This document shows positions 51,008 to 58,862 of a stretch of DNA of 64,000 nt, one piece after another. The translations under genes and the position numbers were made by a program. Origin of the DNA: Akkermansia sp. GTDB lineage: Bacteria > Verrucomicrobiota > Verrucomicrobiia > Verrucomicrobiales > Akkermansiaceae. The notes beneath the pieces were generated by a model. The model worked only from the letters and a program-made list of their open reading frames with translations, did no database searches and had not been told where the DNA came from. The stretch covers positions 142,707-206,706 of the forward strand of contig JALFWB010000011.1 of assembly GCA_022787425.1 (NCBI GenBank). The letters are read 5' to 3'. Positions within the stretch are counted from its first letter, which is position 1. Each line of letters starts with the position of its first letter.

Positions 51008-52507
51008 ATGCTTCCTTTTTCTACCAAAAAACAGCCGGAATACGGCATTGCCATCGTTGGACTCGGCGGCGCGGGTGCGAACATCCTGCAGTGTTTCGGC
51101 GGCTCCAGCGCAGACAACGTGCGCATGTGCATCATGTCGCTGGATGAGCGGCTGGCCCAAGCCGGCGGTAATGTTGAGTTCATGCAGCTGGGCATAGGAC
51201 TCAGCCACGGGATGGGCTCCGGTGGGGATCCCGAAGTGGGTCGCCGCGCTGCCGAGGCGAGCAGCGGAAACATCCGGGAGCTGCTGAACAACAAGCGTCT
51301 GCTGGTCATGGTGGTGGGATTGGGCGGCGGCACAGGCTCCGGTGCAGCTCCCGTGCTGGCCCAAATGGCCCATGATGAGGGGCTTTTCCTGGTCTCCGTG
51401 GTGGTGATGCCCTTCGACTTTGAGGGACGTCGGCGCCGCGAGCAAGCCGAGACCGCCTTGGCAGAGGTGACGCGTTTGTCGGACATCGTCTTCTGCTTCG
51501 AGAACAATTACATGGAGGAGCTTTTCCGCAACCGCACGGGCGTACGCGCCGTGTTTGCGGAGGTGAATCGCCTTTTGGCAAAGGCAACGGCCACGGTGCC
51601 CATGCTGGCCTCTGCCCCGGGCTTGATCAACTTGGGTTTGGATGAACTGGCTACAGCCTTGGAGAACCGGGACTCCCGCTGTCTCTTCGGCTCCGGCAGT
51701 GCCTTCGGGGCTCACCGTGCTCGCGAGGCCGCGAAGGAGGCCTTGGCCTCCCCGCTCATGTCGTACCACGGCGCGCTGCGTTTCGCTCGCACGGTTATCG
51801 TGCACATCGCCGGCGGGGATAACATGTCCCTCACCGAGCTCCGCACGGCCATGGAGACCATCCGCGAGGGGCTGGCCGGTGAGCAAGTGGAGATCTTCTT
51901 CGGGGCCTCCGTCAAGCCGCACCTGGGAGATGAAATCCGGGTAGCCATCATCGCCTCCCTCGATGAGCGAGAATTCGCAGCGGCCCTGCGCGAGGAAGCC
52001 GAGGCTCAGGCCACGCCGCCTGCCGATGATGCAGCGGACGAGCCACCTGCCCGAGAGGACAAGGCAGAGGAAGCGGAAGTACCATCCGCACCCGAGCCCC
52101 CCATTGTCAGCCCGGAAGAACCCGAGACGGACGATGCGGACGATAGAGATGACAGCGAACCCGAACCGGAGGAAGAAGCGGAAGAAGCGGACACCATGTT
52201 CCCGGTGGATGAGCCCCTGCGCGTAGACCCGGCGGCGGCTCGCTCCTTCCCTTCCTTTGCGGCAGGGGATGAGGAGGAGGAGGAGGAAGAAGACTTCCCC
52301 CGCCCCCCCCACGCACCGCAGCCTCCCGTGCGCCAGAGCATGTTCGATCTGGGCACCGATGCACCCCCGGCAGGAGCCTCCCGAACGGAGTCTCCCTCCC
52401 TGCAGCGAGCGGGCATCCGCGGCGGCTTTACCTCGGAGCCGCCCAAGCGCAACTGGGATCTGCCGCCTCAGCCGCCTACGTTTACGGACGACTTCCCCGA
52501 GCACTGA
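51008..52507 (+). CDS. ftsZ: Divergent cell division GTPase FtsZ
   Basis: Tubulin-like GTPase that forms the division ring. The 499-residue protein has IAIVGLGGAGANIL and the GTP-binding G-box GGGTGSG at about 105-111, with MPFDFEGRRRREQAE after it. The T7 loop, which in FtsZ reads N-x-D-x-x-D and completes the GTPase site of the next subunit, is N208-L-G210-L-D212-E213 here. The first catalytic Asp is replaced by Gly and the second by Glu. The N-terminal INTD-type guanine contact is also changed (MSLDERL). A long acidic, Pro-rich linker follows (about 325-475), and the C-terminal peptide is not the usual one. It is still the only FtsZ visible and is in place beside ftsA. Confidence 0.9.
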   Translation: MLPFSTKKQPEYGIAIVGLGGAGANILQCFGGSSADNVRMCIMSLDERLAQAGGNVEFMQLGIGLSHGMGSGGDPEVGRRAAEASSGNIRELLNNKRLLVMVVGLGGGTGSGAAPVLAQMAHDEGLFLVSVVVMPFDFEGRRRREQAETALAEVTRLSDIVFCFENNYMEELFRNRTGVRAVFAEVNRLLAKATATVPMLASAPGLINLGLDELATALENRDSRCLFGSGSAFGAHRAREAAKEALASPLMSYHGALRFARTVIVHIAGGDNMSLTELRTAMETIREGLAGEQVEIFFGASVKPHLGDEIRVAIIASLDEREFAAALREEAEAQATPPADDAADEPPAREDKAEEAEVPSAPEPPIVSPEEPETDDADDRDDSEPEPEEEAEEADTMFPVDEPLRVDPAAARSFPSFAAGDEEEEEEEDFPRPPHAPQPPVRQSMFDLGTDAPPAGASRTESPSLQRAGIRGGFTSEPPKRNWDLPPQPPTFTDDFPEH

Positions 52508-52548
52508 TTTTCCCCACCACCGGCAACTTACAACCCATCATATCTGAA

Positions 52549-53853
52549 ATGGACAAACTCATCGTCGAAGGCGGTTACCCCCTCAGCGGCACCATCGCCA
52601 TCAGCGGCTCCAAAAACGCCTCTCTTCCCATACTGGCGGCCTCCATCCTCACGGATGAGCCGGTGCGCATCTCCCGAGTTCCGGACGTATCGGACACCAA
52701 CTACATGCTGCAGATACTCAGCCAGCTGGGTGCCTCGGTCGAGCGCTCATCCGGCACGGTTCGCGTAGCCTCCCCGGACGGCATCAGCTCCAGCGCCTCG
52801 TATGACCAGGTGCGCAAGATGCGCGCCTCCATCTGCCTGCTCGGGCCCCTGATGGCACGCATGCACCGCTGCACACTGCCGCTGCCGGGTGGCTGCCTAA
52901 TCGGCGACCGTCCCGTAGACCTGCATCTGCGGGGCATCCAGGCCCTCGGGGCCCGTGTTCGGGTGAAGGGTGGCAACATGCTCATTGAGGCCCCCAACGG
53001 TTTGGTAGGCACAACGGTGGACATGCGAGGCGACAGCGGGCCTACGGTTTTGGGTACGGACAACCTGATGATGGCGGCTGTGCTCGCACGGGGCACCACG
53101 GTGATCGAGTCTGCTGCTCGCGAGCCGGAGGTGGTGGACTTGGCGAACTTCCTGAATGCCATGGGAGCGCGAGTGGAGGGTGCCGGTTCCCGCACCATCA
53201 CGGTGCACGGCGTGGAGCGTCTGCATGGGTGCGACTACACGGTGATTCCCGACCGCATCGAGGCCGGAACCTTCATGGTGGCGGCTGCCCTCATCAGCAA
53301 GGGCGTGACACTCACCCGCGTGTGCCGTGAGCATATGAAGGCCATCACGGACCTTCTGCTGGAATGCGGCCATACGGTGGAGTTCACAGAGGACGGGGAG
53401 ACAGTCTTCGTCAAGCCGGGCGAGCATCCCAAGAGTGGCAAGATTCTCACCAATCCCTACCCCGGCTACCCCACGGACATGCAGGCACAGATGACGGCCC
53501 TGTTCGCTGTTACTCCCGGCATCAGCGTGGTGAAGGATACCATCTTCCCGCAGCGTTTCATGCACTGCGCGGAGCTCAAGCGCATGGGTGCGAACATCAA
53601 GGTAGACAACGGCACGGCCATCATCACGGGTGTCGAGGGTCTCTCCGGTGCCCCGGTGATGGCCAGCGACCTGCGCGCCTCTGCGGCCTTGGTGCTGGCA
53701 GCCTTGGCGGCGGAGGGTACCACCGAGATCTCCCGCCTCTACCATATCGATCGCGGCTACGAGATGCTGGATGAGAAGCTCACCGCGCTCGGGGCGCATG
53801 TTAAGCGTATTCGTGAACTCGACACCGGCAGCGAGAATTCGGCGGCTCACTAA
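52549..53853 (+). CDS. murA: UDP-N-acetylglucosamine 1-carboxyvinyltransferase
   Basis: First committed step of peptidoglycan synthesis: adds enolpyruvate from PEP to UDP-GlcNAc, in the cytoplasm. The 434-residue protein begins LIVEGGYPLSGTIAISGSKNA with the conserved KN pair. The catalytic Cys is in LPGGCLIGDRPVDLH (about 116), so the enzyme should be fosfomycin-sensitive. DRIEAGTFMVAAAL, GYPTDMQAQMTALF and DLRASAALVLAALAA are also typical. It lies 41 bases after ftsZ in the division unit. Confidence 0.97.
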   Translation: MDKLIVEGGYPLSGTIAISGSKNASLPILAASILTDEPVRISRVPDVSDTNYMLQILSQLGASVERSSGTVRVASPDGISSSASYDQVRKMRASICLLGPLMARMHRCTLPLPGGCLIGDRPVDLHLRGIQALGARVRVKGGNMLIEAPNGLVGTTVDMRGDSGPTVLGTDNLMMAAVLARGTTVIESAAREPEVVDLANFLNAMGARVEGAGSRTITVHGVERLHGCDYTVIPDRIEAGTFMVAAALISKGVTLTRVCREHMKAITDLLLECGHTVEFTEDGETVFVKPGEHPKSGKILTNPYPGYPTDMQAQMTALFAVTPGISVVKDTIFPQRFMHCAELKRMGANIKVDNGTAIITGVEGLSGAPVMASDLRASAALVLAALAAEGTTEISRLYHIDRGYEMLDEKLTALGAHVKRIRELDTGSENSAAH

Positions 53854-54424
53854 ACCCGTACTTGCCGCCGCTGCGGCGGTGATAACAGCGGCGGTTCTTC
53901 TAGGGGCGGCGGCGTGGGTGCTGCTGCCCCCGCAGCAGGCGCGCGGCTGTACACTCTGCCACCCCGGGGCGGAGGATCTTCTGCTGCCGCAGGAGCTCTC
54001 CCACACGGCTCTGCGGGCAGCTGCAACAGCGGCTCACCCCTACCTGACCTACGGAGAGGAGGATGCTGCAGCGGATTGGTTATACGCTCAGTTCCTTCCC
54101 CGACATGCAGCCTCCCGCAGCGGAGAAGCCGGACGCGCCCTCTACCGGGCAAAATGCGCAGCCTGCCACGGAGCGGACGGCACAGGCCAACCCGATCGCT
54201 ACCCACCTCTGCTGGCCTCGGAGTGGCTACTACCCGCTCCCCCGCCCCACGCCGCTGCCCCGGATGACTCCTCCCGCCTGCCGGAGATCCTCGCCGATGG
54301 CCTCTCCGGTCCCATCACCGTCCGATCCCGCCCATACAACGCCACCATGCTCCCCCCCCGCCTCACGGATCCGGCCTCTGTCCGCCTCCTCATCGACTAC
54401 CTCCGGAAGACCTTTCTCCGCTGA
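53798..54424 (+). CDS. Membrane-anchored diheme-type cytochrome c
   Basis: A c-type cytochrome of about 208 residues: a membrane segment (VLAAAAAVITAAVLLGAAAWVLL), then two heme-attachment motifs, CTLCH and CAACH. The second is followed by GADGTGQPDRYPPLLAS, with a likely Met ligand in YNATMLPPRL. It resembles electron-shuttling cytochromes or the small subunits of oxidases and nitrite reductases. The start is uncertain: ATG at 53771 or 53798 both overlap the end of murA in another frame, and GTG at 53813 is a third choice. The unit ends with it. A respiratory cytochrome beside division genes is unusual but may be chance. Confidence 0.75.
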   Translation: MLSVFVNSTPAARIRRLTKPVLAAAAAVITAAVLLGAAAWVLLPPQQARGCTLCHPGAEDLLLPQELSHTALRAAATAAHPYLTYGEEDAAADWLYAQFLPRHAASRSGEAGRALYRAKCAACHGADGTGQPDRYPPLLASEWLLPAPPPHAAAPDDSSRLPEILADGLSGPITVRSRPYNATMLPPRLTDPASVRLLIDYLRKTFLR

Positions 54425-54461
54425 CCGAAGGGGCTTTTTTGGTGCGAGACGTACTTTCCGC

Positions 54462-54490
54462 TTGAGCGGGAGGGGGTGATGTGGTAGACT
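54462..54490 (+). promoter_or_regulatory. Promoter of the amidase-phosphatase-kinase operon, leaderless type
   Basis: -35 TTGAGC (54462-54467), a 17-base spacer, -10 TAGACT (54485-54490), eight bases before the ATG at 54499. Confidence 0.65.
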
Positions 54491-54498
54491 TTCAGGGC

Positions 54499-55566
54499 AT
54501 GCTGAATCTCCTTCTCCGTTTGATCGTACTTCTCCTGTTGCCGCTGGCCGCAGGATGGGGGTCGGTGTATGCCGCCGGGGAGACAACGGGGACTTGGGAG
54601 GTTGAGGTGCTGGACGGAGAGCGCTATGTAAAGGTGGATGACCTCGTAAAGTTCTACCGCTTCAAGCCGGTGAAGGGCCGTAGCGGATTTCTGAACTACG
54701 GGGCCGGCAACCGGGTGCTTTCCCTGCGCAGCGGCAAGCAGGATATCTACATCAACAACTACCACTTCGTCCTCTCCTTCCCCATACGCGAACAGGCGGA
54801 GCGACTCTACATCTCTGCCACGGATGTCAAAAAACTCATCGACCCCGTGCTGCGGCCGCGCTTTTCTCCGGAGAATGCGAACATCACCACCGTTATTTTG
54901 GATGCGGGGCACGGCGGACATGACAAGGGAGCGGTCAGCTCCTACGCCATCGAAAAAGACTGTAATCTGGCGGTGGCACTCAAGGTGAGGGATCGTCTGC
55001 TGAAGCGCGGTTTCAAAGTTGTCATGACCCGGGACAGCGACTACTTCCTGACCCTGCAGCAGCGTGTTGCGATTGCCAACAAATACCCGAATTCCCTCTT
55101 CGTCAGCATCCACCACAACTCCGGCGGCAGCCACGCCACGGGCATTGAAACCTTCACCCTGGCACCGCACGGCACGACCTCCCCCTTTGCGCGCACCCGC
55201 CGAACGGAGGACCTGCAGGGGAACAACCAGGACAGCGAGAACATCGCCTTGGCCACGGCCGTGCACAGCCGCGCCATCAAGGCCACCGGGGCCATCGACC
55301 GCGGCATCCAGCGCGCGCGCTTCTCCGTACTCTGCACGATCCGCCGCCCCGCCATCCTCTTCGAGGGCGGATTTGTGAGCAGCCCCACGGAAGGGGCCCG
55401 CATCTCCACGGATGCCTATCGTAACACTCTGGCAGACTGCATCACGCAGGGCATATGCGCCTATGCTAACCTGGCACGCGGCAAACGCACCGTCCGGCGC
55501 TACACCGGCAGTGCGCCGCTCAACACCGGCTCCGGCGGCCGCCTCATCAACACACGGAAAAGGTAA
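54499..55566 (+). CDS. N-acetylmuramoyl-L-alanine amidase (Amidase_3), active type
   Basis: Zinc amidase that cuts the stem peptide from glycan strands, as in cell separation. The 355-residue protein has a signal-like hydrophobic start (LLLRLIVLLLLPLAAGWG), an N-terminal domain of about 100 residues with SFPIREQAERLYISATDV (possibly AMIN- or copper-amine-oxidase-like), and the catalytic domain. Zinc ligands are DAGHGGHDKG, the Glu of IEKDCNLAVAL and the His of VSIHHNSGG; the catalytic Glu is E289 in ILFEGGFVSS. All four are present. The Arg-rich C-terminal tail could bind the wall. It is the first gene of a four-gene operon. Confidence 0.92.
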   Translation: MLNLLLRLIVLLLLPLAAGWGSVYAAGETTGTWEVEVLDGERYVKVDDLVKFYRFKPVKGRSGFLNYGAGNRVLSLRSGKQDIYINNYHFVLSFPIREQAERLYISATDVKKLIDPVLRPRFSPENANITTVILDAGHGGHDKGAVSSYAIEKDCNLAVALKVRDRLLKRGFKVVMTRDSDYFLTLQQRVAIANKYPNSLFVSIHHNSGGSHATGIETFTLAPHGTTSPFARTRRTEDLQGNNQDSENIALATAVHSRAIKATGAIDRGIQRARFSVLCTIRRPAILFEGGFVSSPTEGARISTDAYRNTLADCITQGICAYANLARGKRTVRRYTGSAPLNTGSGGRLINTRKR

Positions 55567-55568
55567 CG

Positions 55569-56714
55569 ATGATGAACCGCTTTCTCCTGACAGCGGCCAT
55601 GGCTGCCGCCCTGATCCTGCCCCCGACTGCCGCTGCTCAAACCACGGGGGGGATCACTTGGCACCTTACCGAGCACGAGGGGGTGGAGTACGTTCCCCTC
55701 AGCGACCTGCGCAGTTTCTATAAAATGCTGCCGCCTGAAAAGGACGGGAACGGGGGCGTCTCCATCAGCAACTCCAAGGTCATCATCACCTTCGGCCCGG
55801 CCCCGCGCGAGCTGAGCATCTGCGGCTGCCGCTTCTACCTGACCCACCCCCTTCGTCTCTCACCCGATGGCGAGACCCTGCTCTCTGCGGACGATCTGCG
55901 CACCACCCTCGACCCCATCCTGCGCCCGCTCTACATCCCCACACGTCAGGAAATCAAGACCGTCATCATCGACCCCGGTCACGGCGGGCGCGACCCCGGA
56001 CGCCAAGGCGAACACCTGCGGGAGGCAGACATCAGCCTGACCCTCGCCCGCCAGCTCGCCGATGCTCTGAGCAAGCAGGGATTCCGTACCATATTAACCC
56101 GGGAGAGCAACGAATTCCGCTCTGACCAGCAACGGGTAAACATGTGCGATGAGTATCAGCAGGCTCTCTTCCTGACTCTGCATGCCAATGCGGGGGGGCC
56201 GACCTCATCCGGCATCGAGACCTATACCGCAGCCCCCGCCACCAAGGGTGTCGCTCCCCGCCCCGGCAATGCCAACGATGCCGCTAACATCGCCTTGGCC
56301 GTCGCCGTGCAGGCGGGTATGCTGGCCCGCACGAACGCCGCAGACGGAGCCTGCCGCCGCGTGCACTACAGTCTGCTCTCTTCCGTCAAGTGCCCGGCGG
56401 TGGGCATCGTGGTCGGCTACCTGACCAACACCGAGGAAGCCACCAAGCTCGGCACCCCGGAGTACTGCGCCGCGTTAATTCAAGGTATAACGGACGGCGT
56501 TCTGGCTTTCACGGGTCAGATGAACCCTGCCACGACCTACCTTCCGGCCCCGGTGCAGCAGGAGCAGCCTACCACCACCTACAAGGCCCCTGCCCCCGTT
56601 GCTACCCCGCCCAAGGACGAGGCCAAGCGCAAGCCCACTCCGCGCAAGGAGTCGAGCCGCTCCTCTTCCTCGCGCCGCAGCACCCCGAGCGCGCGTACCC
56701 GCAACCGCCGCTGA
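55569..56714 (+). CDS. Amidase_3 paralogue lacking the catalytic Glu
   Basis: A diverged duplicate of the preceding amidase, two bases away. The 381-residue protein has a signal peptide (AAMAAALILPPTAAA), the same N-terminal domain and the catalytic fold with zinc ligands in DPGHGGRDPGRQ, READISLTLA and LTLHANAGG. At the place of the catalytic Glu (E289 in its sister) it has V281, in PAVGIVVGYLTN. It therefore probably binds zinc and peptidoglycan but does not cut normally. It could be a regulator or partner of the active amidase. The C-terminus is Pro/Arg/Ser-rich and likely disordered. Confidence 0.88.
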   Translation: MMNRFLLTAAMAAALILPPTAAAQTTGGITWHLTEHEGVEYVPLSDLRSFYKMLPPEKDGNGGVSISNSKVIITFGPAPRELSICGCRFYLTHPLRLSPDGETLLSADDLRTTLDPILRPLYIPTRQEIKTVIIDPGHGGRDPGRQGEHLREADISLTLARQLADALSKQGFRTILTRESNEFRSDQQRVNMCDEYQQALFLTLHANAGGPTSSGIETYTAAPATKGVAPRPGNANDAANIALAVAVQAGMLARTNAADGACRRVHYSLLSSVKCPAVGIVVGYLTNTEEATKLGTPEYCAALIQGITDGVLAFTGQMNPATTYLPAPVQQEQPTTTYKAPAPVATPPKDEAKRKPTPRKESSRSSSSRRSTPSARTRNRR

Positions 56715-56731
56715 TATTCACCTTCCGCGCC

Positions 56732-58861
56732 ATGAGGAAAAAATTTCTATTCTACCTCCTGCTTCTCACCCTGGCGGCCTATGCAGCGTCCCTGCTGTTC
56801 GGGTACATACGGGTAACAGATGAGTGTGAACGCAACGCCGAGACCCTCATGGACGCTCAGTTGAGCAACGCGCTCGACATGGTGAACCGTTGGGAAACCA
56901 ACGCCCGCAAGCTGCGAAAGATGCGCGACCAAACCATGCTGGAGCGCACCCGCGCGGCGGCTGAGGTCGTGCGCCTCAACCCCGGCATCCTGAAGAGTAA
57001 GGAGGAAATGCTGGCCCTTTGCAACAAACTGGGCGCCGAGCAGATGGCTGTGGCCGACGCACGCGGCAACATCATCGCCCTCACGGAGGAACGGACCGGC
57101 CTGAACCTCGGTGACCACGAGCAGACCATGCCCTTCCTGCGCTGCATTGCCGACCCCACCTACGAGCTGGTGCAGGCCCCGCAGGCCAACGCCGCCGAGG
57201 GCACGCTGATGCAATACGCCGGTGTGCACCGCGCGGATGCCCCCGGCTGCCTGCAGCTCGGTTTTGCCCCGGCGGCGGACGCTATGTCTCCCGTGACGGA
57301 GGAGCTGAGCCAGGCCGTGCAAAACTTCCGCCCCGGGCCGAACGGTGACTTAGTGGCTTTTCGGCGCGGCAAGGCCTTGGGCAAGAGCAGCTCCGGTATC
57401 TCGCTCCTGCGTCTCATGAACCTTCCGGAGGGGAGTACATCCCACCTCGATAACGCCGGCAATGCCTATTTGGCACGGACTCTCTCCGGGGGCGGGTACA
57501 AGCTCGTGGCCCTTGCGGCAGAGGAGGACGTCTTTGCCTCGCGCGGCGAGCTCGTGCTCTCCATCGGCATCACGAGCTTCGCGACCTCGCTGGGGGTGAT
57601 GCTGGTGGTTCTTTTGCTGCTGCATGTGCTGGTGGTGCGCCGCTTGCTGCACATGCAGGCCCCGCTGCAACGCATTGCGGAGGGCGACCTCGATGAACGT
57701 CTCCCGGAGGAGGGCGGCCCTGAGTTTACGCGTCTGGCCGTGGGTATCAACAGCATGGTCGACTCCCTGCAGATTGCCAGTGAGGGAGCACGCCGCCGCA
57801 TGGAGTCCGAGCTGGCCGTGGCGCGCCGCGTGCAGCAGGCGGCCATGCCGCACACCTACCCCGCCTTCCCCGGGCAGGATGCCTTTGACTTGTACGCCCT
57901 CGACATGCCCGCCGGTTTCGTGAGCGCTGATTTCTACGACTACTACATGACGCCCGGCGGCCACCTCGTGTTCATGGTGGGCACGGTGGCGGGCAGCGGG
58001 GTCCCGGCTTCGCTGTATGTGATGCAATGCCTAGTCGTGTTCCGCCAGCACCTGAGCGGCCCCGGTACGCTGCAGGAGCAGGTGGTGGGGATCAACCGCG
58101 ACCTCGCGGAGCGCCGGGTGCGCGTCTCGATGCTGCTGGCGCGGGTGAACCCGGAGACCGGGCGCGCGGAGCTCTTGGCCGCCAACCATCCCGGGCCCAT
58201 GCTGGCACCTCCCGCAGAGGATTTCGCTCCCCTGCCCCTGCCGCAGCAGCCGGAGCTGGGCGCAAGCCCGGAGAACCATTTTACGCTCCGCGAGCTGACG
58301 CCCCCCGCCGGCTACCACCTGCTCTTCTACTCCGCCGGCGTGCTGCACTGCCGCAGTCCGCAGGATGACGAGTGGGGCGAGGCAGGGCTGCTGGGTGTGC
58401 TCAACTCCCCCGCCTCGGCAGCGCAGCGGCATGAGATCAGTGCCGCGCCCCGTGCCGTGCAAAGTGCCATCCGCCGCCACCGTGCAGGCCGCAAGCCGCG
58501 CTTGGATACTGCGGTGTTGTCCTTCTGCTACCGGGGGGATGTGCGCGGCAGCTTGGTGCTGCAAAGCACGGCGGCGAACGCGGCGGAGATCTGCGAGCGT
58601 CTGCAGTGCACCATGGAGGCCGCCCTCGCGTCGCCCCTGCAAATCGAGGCCCTGCAGGCCGATGTGCCCGCTCTGCTGAAGCTGCTGCCCCCGGACACTG
58701 CCGTCGATGCCCGCCTCATCTGCACGGAGCGGGACACCACGCTGAACCTGGGCTTCACCCACGCGCCCGCCCTTTCCCTGCCGCCGCTGCGTTGCTCGCG
58801 GCACGCCGACCGTCCCGCCCCCGGCGGGGTGCACCGACTCTCCCTTTTCTATTGCCACTGA
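56732..58861 (+). CDS. Membrane sensor with HAMP and degenerate SpoIIE phosphatase domain
   Basis: A 709-residue sensor: membrane segment at about 6-27, a periplasmic sensing region to about 270 (dCache-like in length), a second membrane segment (about 272-300), a HAMP domain (RRLLHMQAPLQRIAEGDLDERL), a coiled coil (ELAVARRVQQAAMP), then a SpoIIE/PP2C-like domain. That domain keeps the first Asp pair (D400-F-Y-D403), but the next metal Asp is Thr418 (VGTVAGSG instead of GDV.G.G). The DGLTEA loop has become YSAGVLH, and the final DD is reduced to LDT. It is probably an inactive or altered phosphatase. A C-terminal extension of about 100 residues follows. One base separates its stop from the kinase gene, which suggests the two act together. 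Confidence 0.85.
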   Translation: MRKKFLFYLLLLTLAAYAASLLFGYIRVTDECERNAETLMDAQLSNALDMVNRWETNARKLRKMRDQTMLERTRAAAEVVRLNPGILKSKEEMLALCNKLGAEQMAVADARGNIIALTEERTGLNLGDHEQTMPFLRCIADPTYELVQAPQANAAEGTLMQYAGVHRADAPGCLQLGFAPAADAMSPVTEELSQAVQNFRPGPNGDLVAFRRGKALGKSSSGISLLRLMNLPEGSTSHLDNAGNAYLARTLSGGGYKLVALAAEEDVFASRGELVLSIGITSFATSLGVMLVVLLLLHVLVVRRLLHMQAPLQRIAEGDLDERLPEEGGPEFTRLAVGINSMVDSLQIASEGARRRMESELAVARRVQQAAMPHTYPAFPGQDAFDLYALDMPAGFVSADFYDYYMTPGGHLVFMVGTVAGSGVPASLYVMQCLVVFRQHLSGPGTLQEQVVGINRDLAERRVRVSMLLARVNPETGRAELLAANHPGPMLAPPAEDFAPLPLPQQPELGASPENHFTLRELTPPAGYHLLFYSAGVLHCRSPQDDEWGEAGLLGVLNSPASAAQRHEISAAPRAVQSAIRRHRAGRKPRLDTAVLSFCYRGDVRGSLVLQSTAANAAEICERLQCTMEAALASPLQIEALQADVPALLKLLPPDTAVDARLICTERDTTLNLGFTHAPALSLPPLRCSRHADRPAPGGVHRLSLFYCH

Positions 58862-58862
58862 T

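Noticed and set aside
50870..52504. A 544-codon minus-strand frame opposite ftsZ
   Set aside because: Antisense shadow of ftsZ and its acidic linker.
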